Assembly (NCBI GenBank): GCA_020442915.1
Contig: JAGRJD010000021.1
Span: 1 to 48,357 of the forward strand
Length of the DNA: 48,357 bases
Source of the DNA: Thiothrix sp.
GTDB lineage: Bacteria; Pseudomonadota; Gammaproteobacteria; Thiotrichales; Thiotrichaceae
Direction: 5' to 3'
A program made the position numbers and the translations under genes. Below, piece after piece: positions 36,642 to 44,611 of this stretch. The notes beneath the pieces are model-generated. The model was given only the letters and a program-made list of their open reading frames with translations. It searched no databases and was not told the origin of the DNA. Position 1 is the stretch's first letter; the number at the start of each line of letters is the position of its first letter.

Positions 36642-37460
36642 TCACTGGTCACATGGTGGAGTGATGGAAGTCACTCTCAGCTTTTTAATTAAATCAGTAT
36701 ACTCCTGATGTGGGCGCCCCCCCACAAAATGTACAATAGCGGGTCTGACCTTATCACCTTTTTTTAAGAACTCGGCCCTACCCGACTTCAAATCAAAATC
36801 AAACCTGCTGCTTTTAACCGTAGATATCATAAGACCCCGACCATCACCATTTAAAGGCGGTAGGTATTTGCAAGCTAACGCAGCCATTGCGACCCCCAGA
36901 TAAGGCTCATCAGGAGCACCAGTGCCACGATGATCGTGCCGAATAAATTCATTATCCTTTAAACACAAATCCCAGGCATAATCAAATACATGGCCCGCCG
37001 CCTCTGAAAAATAGATAACGCCACTATTCATTTGAACGACATAAGGCACATTAAAATAGGAGCGAAAATCCCTGATTGATTTTCCATACCAGGTTCCTGC
37101 TGTCTGCGCAACACCGACAACAGACACTGGAGACTGCAAAGCGCGAAAAGCATCCCAGTATTTGTCAATACTCTCAAAAAAAATACAGTCACAATCTACA
37201 AAAAGGGTATGATCAAACACCCTGTACTCATGACACTTCAGTTTTGCCAGCGGACCAAACAAACCTTCCCCGTGACGGAATGGCGTCACCACATCAAACA
37301 GCGATACCAGTCCCTCCGCCCAGACGACATGGTTGGTGATGACCTGAATGGCACGCTCATCGCCCAAAGCACGTATGGATGCAGCACACGCCTCGGCCAT
37401 TCTTAAATATTTTTCATCCCCAAGAGCGATTATCTGATAGCCTTCCGTCAAATCCTTCAT
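36642..37460 (-). CDS. GT8-like glycosyltransferase
   Basis: 272 residues from the ATG at 37460, which has GGAGG 5 bases upstream; a longer frame to 37511 is therefore rejected. The pattern is that of retaining GT-A enzymes of the GT8 type: IIALGDEKYLRMAEACAASIR at the start, LFVDCDCIFF with the metal motif DCDC at 89-92, MNSGVIYFSE, and a late HFVGGRPHQEY. Donor and acceptor are unknown. The gene is clearly richer in A+T than the block to its left. Confidence 0.75.
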   Translation of the reverse strand: MKDLTEGYQIIALGDEKYLRMAEACAASIRALGDERAIQVITNHVVWAEGLVSLFDVVTPFRHGEGLFGPLAKLKCHEYRVFDHTLFVDCDCIFFESIDKYWDAFRALQSPVSVVGVAQTAGTWYGKSIRDFRSYFNVPYVVQMNSGVIYFSEAAGHVFDYAWDLCLKDNEFIRHDHRGTGAPDEPYLGVAMAALACKYLPPLNGDGRGLMISTVKSSRFDFDLKSGRAEFLKKGDKVRPAIVHFVGGRPHQEYTDLIKKLRVTSITPPCDQ

Positions 37461-37602
37461 TAAAGCCTCCAACCGATCTGATGTTTGAACAAAGGAACCA
37501 GTGACATACAAAACACAACCCGGTCATGGCGAACCAACTATTCAAAATAGAAAACCAGCATCCCAACATGTTAAAACGCTGACAAGAATATTTAACAACC
37601 AT

Positions 37603-38253
37603 TCAATATGCTGCTGGAATATCTATATCGTTATCAACGCCAACATTCTGCCCCTCCCCATTACCGCTATCACCAGGAGGATCTAGAGAAGAGAAGCTGC
37701 CTGCCAACACAAAATTTGAAACCAGAGTCAACTTATGCATACGACCCAGGTGGCTTTGCTCAAAAGTCAATCCGATGGCAGAGACACTGGCTGAGCCGAT
37801 GCCGGAGGGCTTGATTTTCCCTGAAAAAGTAACCGTCATGGCGTCAACACCAGACAACAATGGCAAGCCAGGCTCAGACAGATCAGTAGCAGTCCCATCC
37901 CTGACCTGACGATAGACAATGCCCTTGCGGACGAAATAACGGGTACCATGATCACTGCCCACCACATCCAACTCATTGAAATCATCAAGAACAATAGATG
38001 ACTCGACATAATCGGGATCACTCCAGTCAGCTTGACGCACATCCCGCTCCCAAAGTAATAGAAATTTCTGCACTTCTGACAGTAGCCTAGCCTCACTGAC
38101 TGCGGAATCGCGACTTTCAGACAGCATATTAAGCGCACGGTACGCAAAAATTGTTAATAGAGAAAATACCATCAAGGCAACCAGTAACTCGACCAATGTA
38201 AAACCTTGACAACGCCGACTCAAGCAGCCATGCCGGTAGCGGACTGCCATCAT
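37603..38253 (-). CDS. Type IV pilin-like protein, GspJ/PulJ-type
   Basis: 216 residues. A class III signal is present: a short basic leader, then G17/F18 and FTLVELLVALMVFSLLTIFAYRAL with E at +5, which PilD-type peptidases would cut. The following sequence (LLSEVQKFLLLWERDVRQADW) is characteristic of minor pseudopilin GspJ. No other secretion pseudopilins (GspG, H, I, K) accompany it. It is joined by an ATGA overlap to the pyruvyltransferase-like gene, so it is made together with polysaccharide enzymes. Confidence 0.8.
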   Translation of the reverse strand: MMAVRYRHGCLSRRCQGFTLVELLVALMVFSLLTIFAYRALNMLSESRDSAVSEARLLSEVQKFLLLWERDVRQADWSDPDYVESSIVLDDFNELDVVGSDHGTRYFVRKGIVYRQVRDGTATDLSEPGLPLLSGVDAMTVTFSGKIKPSGIGSASVSAIGLTFEQSHLGRMHKLTLVSNFVLAGSFSSLDPPGDSGNGEGQNVGVDNDIDIPAAY

Positions 38254-39446
38254 TGTATGCTCCTTACGAGCTGAGCTTCGCAGGCACTGGCGTGGTTTCT
38301 CAGTGCATCCAGTACCAGCTGCAGACTTCGGCTGTCATTCAAAGCGGTTATCAAACTGTTCACTTTACGCTGACAGGTAACAGTATCCTGTATCTCGCTG
38401 GCATACACGATAAAAGGCTCAAGGTTATAATGTCCATAAAACATCAGACGTTTGTCACGCGTAGCCAATCCGCCATCATTGACATCCAGAGAGCCACTGA
38501 CATCATCCAGCAGGCAGATAGCCGGAACCCCGAGATTCCACGCATTGACACAAACATGGTAAGTATCAGAGATGATACAATCAAATGTCAGTAGTGCAGA
38601 CAAAGCCTCAATCGGCGTTGATACAGGAGGGAAACGGGGCAAGTCCGGGAAAAAAACAAGTAAATCCTGCTCGCGCTCCAAAAAGAATGGCCGGTGTCCC
38701 CAATGCAACCAGCAAGGATACAGCCCTGCTGCCATAGTCAATGTTTCCAGTAAATCCGCCACCCGCCGGGCAGCGATATGGCTACGTCCCAGAAAAACAC
38801 CCACCCGGCCCCGAACTGATTGCTCAGCACTTTTGACCGGAGCCTGGTCACTCAACCCAGCCAGGACAGACTGATTTAACAATAAAGCACAGTCAGTACC
38901 TTGTGCAAGCTGATAATTACCCGTCAGATACTGTACCACTGCACTGGAAAACGGCTCGCGCATCCAGATTGCAGACGCCCGCTTCAACAGGCCTGTCAGG
39001 TCATGTTGATAGTCGGTATCCGAATAGTCCGACCAGCGATTAAACAAAACGGTCCCACCATAAAGCAGTACTCGAGGCCTAGTATTTTCAGGTTGATGCA
39101 GACGGTATAAAAAACACCGGATGATACGGATGGCCTCCTCTCTGCTTAAGTCCGATTCATGTTGCATCAACCACTTGATCATTGCCTGCCGATAAGCCCA
39201 GCTATGTAAAAAATCACCCCAATAAAAAATGATGTCACACGCATCCTCCCAGGCATCAAAGGCCAGACGCCCCTCATAAACAAATGGACTATGACCAAAA
39301 TCTCCAGGTGATGGATACAAGGTAAAAAACCTGACACAAGCCTGTGGGAAATGCTTACGAAAAAAACACCAGGCAGCCAAGTCTACACTGTACATCCCCG
39401 TATTGCAGCCAAAAGTTTGTGGAGCACAAATGATTGCAATATTCAT
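38250..39446 (-). CDS. Polysaccharide pyruvyltransferase-like protein
   Basis: 398 residues. The overall pattern matches the WcaK/CsaB pyruvyltransferase superfamily: MNIAIICAPQTFGCNTGMYSVDLAA at the N-terminus, VLLYGGTVLFNR mid-protein, an AIWMREPFSSAVVQYLTG segment, VGVFLGRSH and a C-terminal CIISDTYHVCVNAWNLGVPAICLLDD. The family adds pyruvate ketals from phosphoenolpyruvate, or acts as a GT-B transferase. The match is by pattern only. It overlaps both neighbours by 4 bases. Confidence 0.6.
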   Translation of the reverse strand: MNIAIICAPQTFGCNTGMYSVDLAAWCFFRKHFPQACVRFFTLYPSPGDFGHSPFVYEGRLAFDAWEDACDIIFYWGDFLHSWAYRQAMIKWLMQHESDLSREEAIRIIRCFLYRLHQPENTRPRVLLYGGTVLFNRWSDYSDTDYQHDLTGLLKRASAIWMREPFSSAVVQYLTGNYQLAQGTDCALLLNQSVLAGLSDQAPVKSAEQSVRGRVGVFLGRSHIAARRVADLLETLTMAAGLYPCWLHWGHRPFFLEREQDLLVFFPDLPRFPPVSTPIEALSALLTFDCIISDTYHVCVNAWNLGVPAICLLDDVSGSLDVNDGGLATRDKRLMFYGHYNLEPFIVYASEIQDTVTCQRKVNSLITALNDSRSLQLVLDALRNHASACEAQLVRSIQ

Positions 39447-40276
39447 TTAGTCATCTGCCAGTAATGCTTTTTCCAGGGGTTATGGGTATTAAATGCTTTT
39501 GAACCTAACGAGGGCAGATACTCCAGTCGCGACTTCTCAGGAAAGTGCAGTGCTTCACGAGGAATATCAAGGCGGTTACGATGCCAGCCTTGCGCCACTT
39601 CTGAAGCATCGAACGAGCGCCTGCCATACTTCCGGTAGGCATGCGCCTGATCCAGAAACAGGTAATGCCGCAAATAGCCGGCATCGGGAAACAACCGCAA
39701 ATCACCTTTCAAAACATGCCCTCCCGTTTCCAGGGCAGATAGTTCAGCCGAACACTTCCAGCCTCGCATCAGGCGAGGTGACCAAGGCGAAAAAAAATAA
39801 TAATGGCGACTATTATAAAAAGGTTCATTGGCAGCCACATGTGGAATGAAAACAAATTCATTAAAATTCAATGCATTAAAATTTTCTTTTTCTGCCACCT
39901 CAATCCATTCATATAGCGAAGAAAACCCCACAGGTGGCTCCAGGCATTCATCAATATCCTGATGAACAGCCCAGCCAGGATTCAACCTCCTTATCAAATC
40001 CTGCTTCAACAACAACTGTTCACGCAATGAAAAATGACCTCGGTAAGGCACGTGCTGTAAACAGCAGACTCCCTTGTCCAACCAATTCTCACAAATCGCA
40101 TACGTCGCATCGGTGGAATCATGATCCAGAACAGCAACCTCAAGCCCCTGTTTCACCAGATGTGTCAAACAGTGCTCAACATAAGGACCACCATCACGCA
40201 CCATGATAAAGGCGATAGCGCGTACCTTGTCAGCTCCCACGATCAATCGCGAGCTCTGATACTTCACTTTCCGCAT
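39443..40276 (-). CDS. GT2-like glycosyltransferase
   Basis: 277 residues if started at ATG 40276 (CAGGA upstream), which overlaps the parvulin gene by 47 bases; a GTG at 40240 is an alternative. The core reads VRAIAFIMVRDGGPYVEHCLTHLVKQGLEVAVLDHDSTD, HQDIDECLEPP (acidic metal motif) and a late FDASEVAQGWHRNR. This is the GT2-like family often annotated as glycosyltransferase family 2 (Glyco_tranf_2_4). It would act on the same polysaccharide as its neighbours; specificity unknown. Confidence 0.78.
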   Translation of the reverse strand: MRKVKYQSSRLIVGADKVRAIAFIMVRDGGPYVEHCLTHLVKQGLEVAVLDHDSTDATYAICENWLDKGVCCLQHVPYRGHFSLREQLLLKQDLIRRLNPGWAVHQDIDECLEPPVGFSSLYEWIEVAEKENFNALNFNEFVFIPHVAANEPFYNSRHYYFFSPWSPRLMRGWKCSAELSALETGGHVLKGDLRLFPDAGYLRHYLFLDQAHAYRKYGRRSFDASEVAQGWHRNRLDIPREALHFPEKSRLEYLPSLGSKAFNTHNPWKKHYWQMTK

Positions 40277-41411
40277 CAGTCCTGGACTCAACGGCAGCAG
40301 GTTGCTGCTTCAGGCTGGGGTCACGCCGATCATACACTTCGGTAATAATTTTTTTTGCCAGCTCGTCATTAATCGCCATATCCTTGGGGGCTTGCAGTTC
40401 CTGAGCCAGTTCCTTGCTTTTTTCTCTCCAAAGTGACTCCTTGATGGAAGACATGATGGCACCCTTAACCTCATCAAAAGTCTGTTGTCGGTTAGGTACA
40501 TAATCCATCAGGCGTAAAATATGGTAGCCATTTTTGCCATCAATCACACCCGTGATTTCACCACGTCGCAATAACTCAAAGGCTGCCTTGATGACAGGGT
40601 CATTCATTTCCTTTGTTGGTTGCAATAACCAGCGTGAATCAAAGCCCCCCAGTGGAGCATTGGCACCTTCAGAATATTGCGTTGCCAACTCGGCAAACAG
40701 GTCAGTTTCAGTTTTTTTATTGTCTTCAGTCGTATCCGTCGCCACATCCGGAGAAGGCCCTGCGCGCTCATCCGATGGGGTAGCTGTTGCATCAACTTTG
40801 CCGCTATCAGCCTGACCCGGTTTTTGTTTTTCAGTTACCTGTTCCGCTTCGGCAGCCTGACGGGCTTCCGTTTCCTGATAATGGCGTAGATTATCATCTT
40901 CCAACTGTTTCAACAGCCCCTCCATTTTTTGACGGACCTCAGCTTCTTGGCCGTCTTTTTTTGCCATGAATATCTGAGCTATTTTGATGCGGCGCCGGGT
41001 CTGGTATTTTTCTTTGTTGACCGTGTAACGTTCCCGGGCCAATGCCTCGATATCCAGATCGCGAGCCTCCAACTCATGCTTGATCACCGCATCCCGTAGA
41101 ATTTCACTGCGACGCAGCGCCAGTTCAGCTTTTACCTGCTCCAGCTCAGCAAGCGTGAGCTGCCCCGCCCGCTGTTCCAGTGCATGAAAAGCATAAAACT
41201 GCCGTATAAAATCTTTGCGCTCCGCTGGATTGGCCAGCAGTTTGCCAAGGTAAGGCGTGAAATTGCTATCCAGGCCAATGCGCAAATCCTGAGCCGCAAT
41301 GCCAGAGGCGATCGTATCATTATCCAGCGTCATGGCATCAGCAAAGGATAAGACCGGAGCTGACAACAGGATCGCCCCCCAAAAGCAGACTGGTTTAATC
41401 ATTTGACTCAC
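40230..41411 (-). CDS. Periplasmic parvulin-type peptidyl-prolyl isomerase with inserted linker
   Basis: 393 residues with an N-terminal signal peptide (residues 1-26, ending FADA). A SurA/PpiD-like helical region (ERKDFIRQFYAFHALEQRAGQLTLAELEQVKAEL) is followed by a parvulin domain starting RRRIKIAQIFM and ending GFDSRWLLQPTKEMNDPVIKAAFELLRRGEI...GYHILRLMDYVP. Between the two halves of the parvulin lies about 60 residues of charged low-complexity sequence (QETEARQAAEAEQ...TTEDNKKTET). EPS loci elsewhere carry similar isomerases for folding secreted components. It is first in an operon with GT2, pyruvyltransferase-like and pilin-like genes. Confidence 0.82.
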   Translation of the reverse strand: MSQMIKPVCFWGAILLSAPVLSFADAMTLDNDTIASGIAAQDLRIGLDSNFTPYLGKLLANPAERKDFIRQFYAFHALEQRAGQLTLAELEQVKAELALRRSEILRDAVIKHELEARDLDIEALARERYTVNKEKYQTRRRIKIAQIFMAKKDGQEAEVRQKMEGLLKQLEDDNLRHYQETEARQAAEAEQVTEKQKPGQADSGKVDATATPSDERAGPSPDVATDTTEDNKKTETDLFAELATQYSEGANAPLGGFDSRWLLQPTKEMNDPVIKAAFELLRRGEITGVIDGKNGYHILRLMDYVPNRQQTFDEVKGAIMSSIKESLWREKSKELAQELQAPKDMAINDELAKKIITEVYDRRDPSLKQQPAAVESRTDAESEVSELAIDRGS

Positions 41412-41447
41412 CCATTTATTTCTTTCTGTTCACATGATATTGCAATG

Positions 41448-41476
41448 AAAAAAGGCGGCACTAACCGTACCGCCTT
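41448..41476 (-). terminator. Rho-independent terminator after the secreted-protein gene
   Basis: Read on the minus strand, AAGGCGG (complement of 41470-41476) pairs with CCGCCTT (complement of 41452-41458) and is followed by six Ts (complement of 41448-41453). It lies 33 bases after the 760-residue protein gene and 37 before the parvulin start. Confidence 0.8.
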
Positions 41477-41508
41477 CTCAGCGTGCCAAGCAAGCAGCTT
41501 ATACAAAT

Positions 41509-43791
41509 TTATGGATTAACGATACGGTTACCGTCGTTAAATACGGTAACACCATCACCATCCAGGTCAGCCAAACCGTTACCCTTGGTAGCGTTAGAGG
41601 CATTCACACCGGCAAAATCAGAATTACCAGTAACAGTCTCAATATCGCGCTCATACTTATGGGCATTGATCGCGTTATGATTCTGATTGTTGCCATTGGT
41701 ATTGTAACTGGTGAACTGGAATCCGACTACCGGCAAACCTTCATAGCGAACCAAAGTAGGAGAGGTAACAGCCGGGTCCAAAAGGGTTTGGGGTAGAAGT
41801 CCAGCAGTAGCATAAGCAGATACAACCGCAGATGCTCCTGTCAAACCGGTATTCGTTCCTGTGCCGGTGAAGGTCATCCGGGCCCAGCCCCGCCTTGCAG
41901 GTTCAAAGGTGGAGGCCATGGCGTTTGGCGGGAACAAGCTCTCAGGCACAACTGCGCCAAAGCTGGAATCCAAACCACGTGTCGCATAGGCATCAGAAAA
42001 GGACAACACGTTGACTTCGTTACAAAGGCGGCTCGGCTCATAATCAGCAGGAGAATTAAAGCCCCTCATGGACTCTTCACGATCCCACAGTACCATGTCA
42101 TACGGCTCACAGGATTGACCCACCGCATTGGCAACACCGCTACCCGCGCTACCAGCAGCCGTGTTGAACTCCAGACTGAATGGCGCAAAGGCATCATTCA
42201 GATCAGTACCTGCATCACCTCGAGGGTCAACCAGTGTCGGTGCAAAGCGGTCCACCAGATTCGGATCATCCTGCAGGTCAACGTAATAATGCTTGGTCGG
42301 GAACGTCACTACCCACTGGGTATAGTAATCCGTCACGACGTTAGCCGGAGTCGGCGACGCAGCCCACTCATTGATAATACTGCGACGTGCCAATACCGCA
42401 CTGACAGCATCAATACCACCGCGAACGGCATTATTATCAGCTGTGCTAGCATCATTTTCGTGTGCAATATTGGTCAGGCGGACAGGGCTGGCAGCAGTTG
42501 CGGGAACCATTGTCGCAACCGGAGCAAACGGATAAATATCACCATTCGCTACAGGATTCGTTATTACATTTGGTGTAGTCGAAACAACGATTCGGATAGT
42601 AGTGGCATTTATCCGACGCACTTTACCGGTTGCAGCAATCGCACTGACAATACTGGCAGGAATATCACTTTCGCTGGCAGTACCAATGACATTACCATTG
42701 ATATCTTGAACAGTGATTGTCTGATTTGTATTACCATTCCGGTTCATATCTCCGGAAAATGCACTCCTGCTGGCTACCGACCCATCGGCCAACAACTGCT
42801 GCATGGCAACATCATTGGAGCCAAAACTTGACAAACCATTACCGTCTACATCCCACGCAGAAACAATCGCAGAACCACCATCGGTCAGCATCAGGGAGTG
42901 CGGATCAGCCGAATCCAGTGAAGGCCATGAGCCATACCCGACGCCTCCGGCAGTCAAACGCAGCAGCGTTTCCTGACGTAAAGGCAACGAAAAAGGGCCA
43001 GCCTTGAAGTTTGCCAATACAACCGGATCATAGCCGGCACCCTCACCCTGAACCACGTTGATCAACTGAGCATTGGCACCGATCACATTGCCAACATCAA
43101 AGCCGAGACTCAGCTGGCCTGGCAGTGTCGGGAAAGGCAGGATGGACGGATCACGAAACAGGTTTCTGGCCTCGGTGCAGTTCTCCGGAATACCGGTAGC
43201 CTGGTTGTGAGTAACCGCACGGGCAAAAGGCGATGCAGGGCCAAACATGGAGACCCCGATCACCTCAATGTAGCCTTCCGACAAGCGTGGATTGGTGCTG
43301 GCTGTCGAATTATCAGCACCATCGGAATAATCCGAGCCTGATGCATCAGTAAAGGCCAGATTTGAGAACGCGACCCCCTTCAGGTTACCACTGATGGTAT
43401 TGAACGTAGTCGAACCGGTATTCGGCAGATCAAAGATACAGGAAGTATCATTGGTCCGAATGCCGGGGCGCCCCTGCCATGCGGTATCGTCGGTCCAGGC
43501 GGACCACATGTCATTGGGTGACAACGCCACGAGGAAATCCTGCAGCTCACGGCTGTTGGCCGCCTCACGGAAGCGGACCTTCACCACGACGGCATTGTCG
43601 GAAGTATTGATCAGACGAACAAAAGTCTGCCAGTTCCCTTTAGCGGTGAAGTAGGGAAAAATGACAGCATCACCCAGACCATCCTGGGCCAGTTGCACCG
43701 CCTGCGCGGGCGACGCCAGCATGCCACCCGCCAAGACGGCTGACAATGCCAGCGACAGCTGGGTTTTCCGCATAAATTTGAATTTTGACAT
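41509..43791 (-). CDS. Large secreted protein of unknown function
   Basis: 760 residues with a clear signal peptide (basic start, LSLALSAVLAGGMLASPAQA). The mature N-terminus (QDGLGDAVIFPYFTAKGNWQTFVRLINTSDNAVVVKVRFREAANSRELQDFLVALSPNDMWSAW) is a pattern I recognise from large uncharacterised exported proteins of Gammaproteobacteria. The rest is rich in Asn, Thr, Ser and Asp, low in charge, like a surface or filament protein. The C-terminus ends LADLDGDGVTVFNDGNRIVNP, a short calcium-type DxDxDG element. It is a single-gene unit with its own promoter region and terminator. Function not assigned. Confidence 0.8.
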   Translation of the reverse strand: MSKFKFMRKTQLSLALSAVLAGGMLASPAQAVQLAQDGLGDAVIFPYFTAKGNWQTFVRLINTSDNAVVVKVRFREAANSRELQDFLVALSPNDMWSAWTDDTAWQGRPGIRTNDTSCIFDLPNTGSTTFNTISGNLKGVAFSNLAFTDASGSDYSDGADNSTASTNPRLSEGYIEVIGVSMFGPASPFARAVTHNQATGIPENCTEARNLFRDPSILPFPTLPGQLSLGFDVGNVIGANAQLINVVQGEGAGYDPVVLANFKAGPFSLPLRQETLLRLTAGGVGYGSWPSLDSADPHSLMLTDGGSAIVSAWDVDGNGLSSFGSNDVAMQQLLADGSVASRSAFSGDMNRNGNTNQTITVQDINGNVIGTASESDIPASIVSAIAATGKVRRINATTIRIVVSTTPNVITNPVANGDIYPFAPVATMVPATAASPVRLTNIAHENDASTADNNAVRGGIDAVSAVLARRSIINEWAASPTPANVVTDYYTQWVVTFPTKHYYVDLQDDPNLVDRFAPTLVDPRGDAGTDLNDAFAPFSLEFNTAAGSAGSGVANAVGQSCEPYDMVLWDREESMRGFNSPADYEPSRLCNEVNVLSFSDAYATRGLDSSFGAVVPESLFPPNAMASTFEPARRGWARMTFTGTGTNTGLTGASAVVSAYATAGLLPQTLLDPAVTSPTLVRYEGLPVVGFQFTSYNTNGNNQNHNAINAHKYERDIETVTGNSDFAGVNASNATKGNGLADLDGDGVTVFNDGNRIVNP

Positions 43792-43922
43792 GAGATTACA
43801 TCCCCTTGCTTAACATTCTACACAAACATTACAAATATTTCCGCCATTACCTGTAACCCTCCAAAGGCAAAACAGGTAACCTGCTTCACAGATTTGTAAT
43901 AAAATGGAATCCAAACCATTTT

Positions 43923-43950
43923 ACTATACTATACTATAGCGCAAAATCAA
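43923..43950 (-). promoter_or_regulatory. Promoter with 5-bp tandem repeats before the secreted-protein gene
   Basis: The plus strand has ACTAT three times in a row (43923-43937). On the minus strand this offers TATAGT as a -10 at 5-base steps. TTGATT (complement of 43945-43950) is 16 bases from the outermost one (complement of 43923-43928). The leader to the ATG at 43791 is about 125 bases. Loss of one repeat unit would leave no -10 at a workable distance. Confidence 0.5.
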
Positions 43951-44004
43951 TTTTTTTTTACCAGCGTGTACCTCCCGGTCAAATCGGACAAATTTTAATC
44001 ATTA

Positions 44005-44484
44005 TTATTTATCCGATGGCTCGACAAACCACCATTCATCATCAGCCCATATCCAGCTTTCATGCACCGTTTTACTGATCAGACCGACATCCGCCCCTAG
44101 GCGGGCACCATCCACGCCGGGAAGTGCCAGCTGATAAAACAGCTCCAGGACCACCTTGGCGCTGTCATCACCCGGCATCACCGCCACTGACGTGATATTC
44201 ACGGAGTCCCAGATAACGGAAGAACCGAACCTGGCCACAAAAACATCAAGCGGATACAACCTGCGATATGCCGGCGAAAGGTATTGGTAAGCCTCTTCGA
44301 AATTACGCTTGATCAGGGCATCCCAACGTGCCAGAACCCGTGTTCGCAGCCCTGCTTCCGATGGCTGTACCTGAGTGACCACCTTGGGGGCGGCTTCCTT
44401 TTCCACCTGCTGACCGGAGGAATTGCACCCCCCTACCAGACCAAGAATCAAAACAAGCACCCACCCCGAAATTTTGCCTGACAT
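44005..44484 (-). CDS. Small lipoprotein, possibly SnoaL/NTF2-like
   Basis: 159 residues from the ATG at 44484; the frame upstream looks non-coding. The lipobox LVGGC lies after a hydrophobic segment (WVLVLILGLVGGC), so it should be lipid-anchored. The domain after the linker (RTRVLARWDALIKRNFEEAYQYLSPAYRRLYPLDVFVARFG...WIWADDEWWFVEP) resembles NTF2-like small lipoproteins. It lies between the giant glycosyltransferase and the secreted protein, possibly in one unit with the former. Function unknown. Confidence 0.7.
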   Translation of the reverse strand: MSGKISGWVLVLILGLVGGCNSSGQQVEKEAAPKVVTQVQPSEAGLRTRVLARWDALIKRNFEEAYQYLSPAYRRLYPLDVFVARFGSSVIWDSVNITSVAVMPGDDSAKVVLELFYQLALPGVDGARLGADVGLISKTVHESWIWADDEWWFVEPSDK

Positions 44485-44611
44485 TTTCAGCTTCTTATCC
44501 TTATTACACTTCGAAGGAATACAAGGAATATCACCTTTCAATAAACGCCTGACCCAGAGTAACAACAAGGCTGTCTGTTTTCAACAACAAAAAGCCATTT
44601 GGTGAAAATAT

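Noticed and set aside
36856-36863. GGCGGTAG, a match to the RfaH ops core, on the plus strand
   Set aside because: It lies inside a minus-strand glycosyltransferase gene, so it is antisense to the transcript and would not be read by RfaH there.
41468-41476. GGCGGTA on the minus strand ahead of the parvulin gene as an ops element
   Set aside because: It is one arm of a terminator hairpin and departs from ops after seven bases; kept only as a weak note under the RfaH finding.
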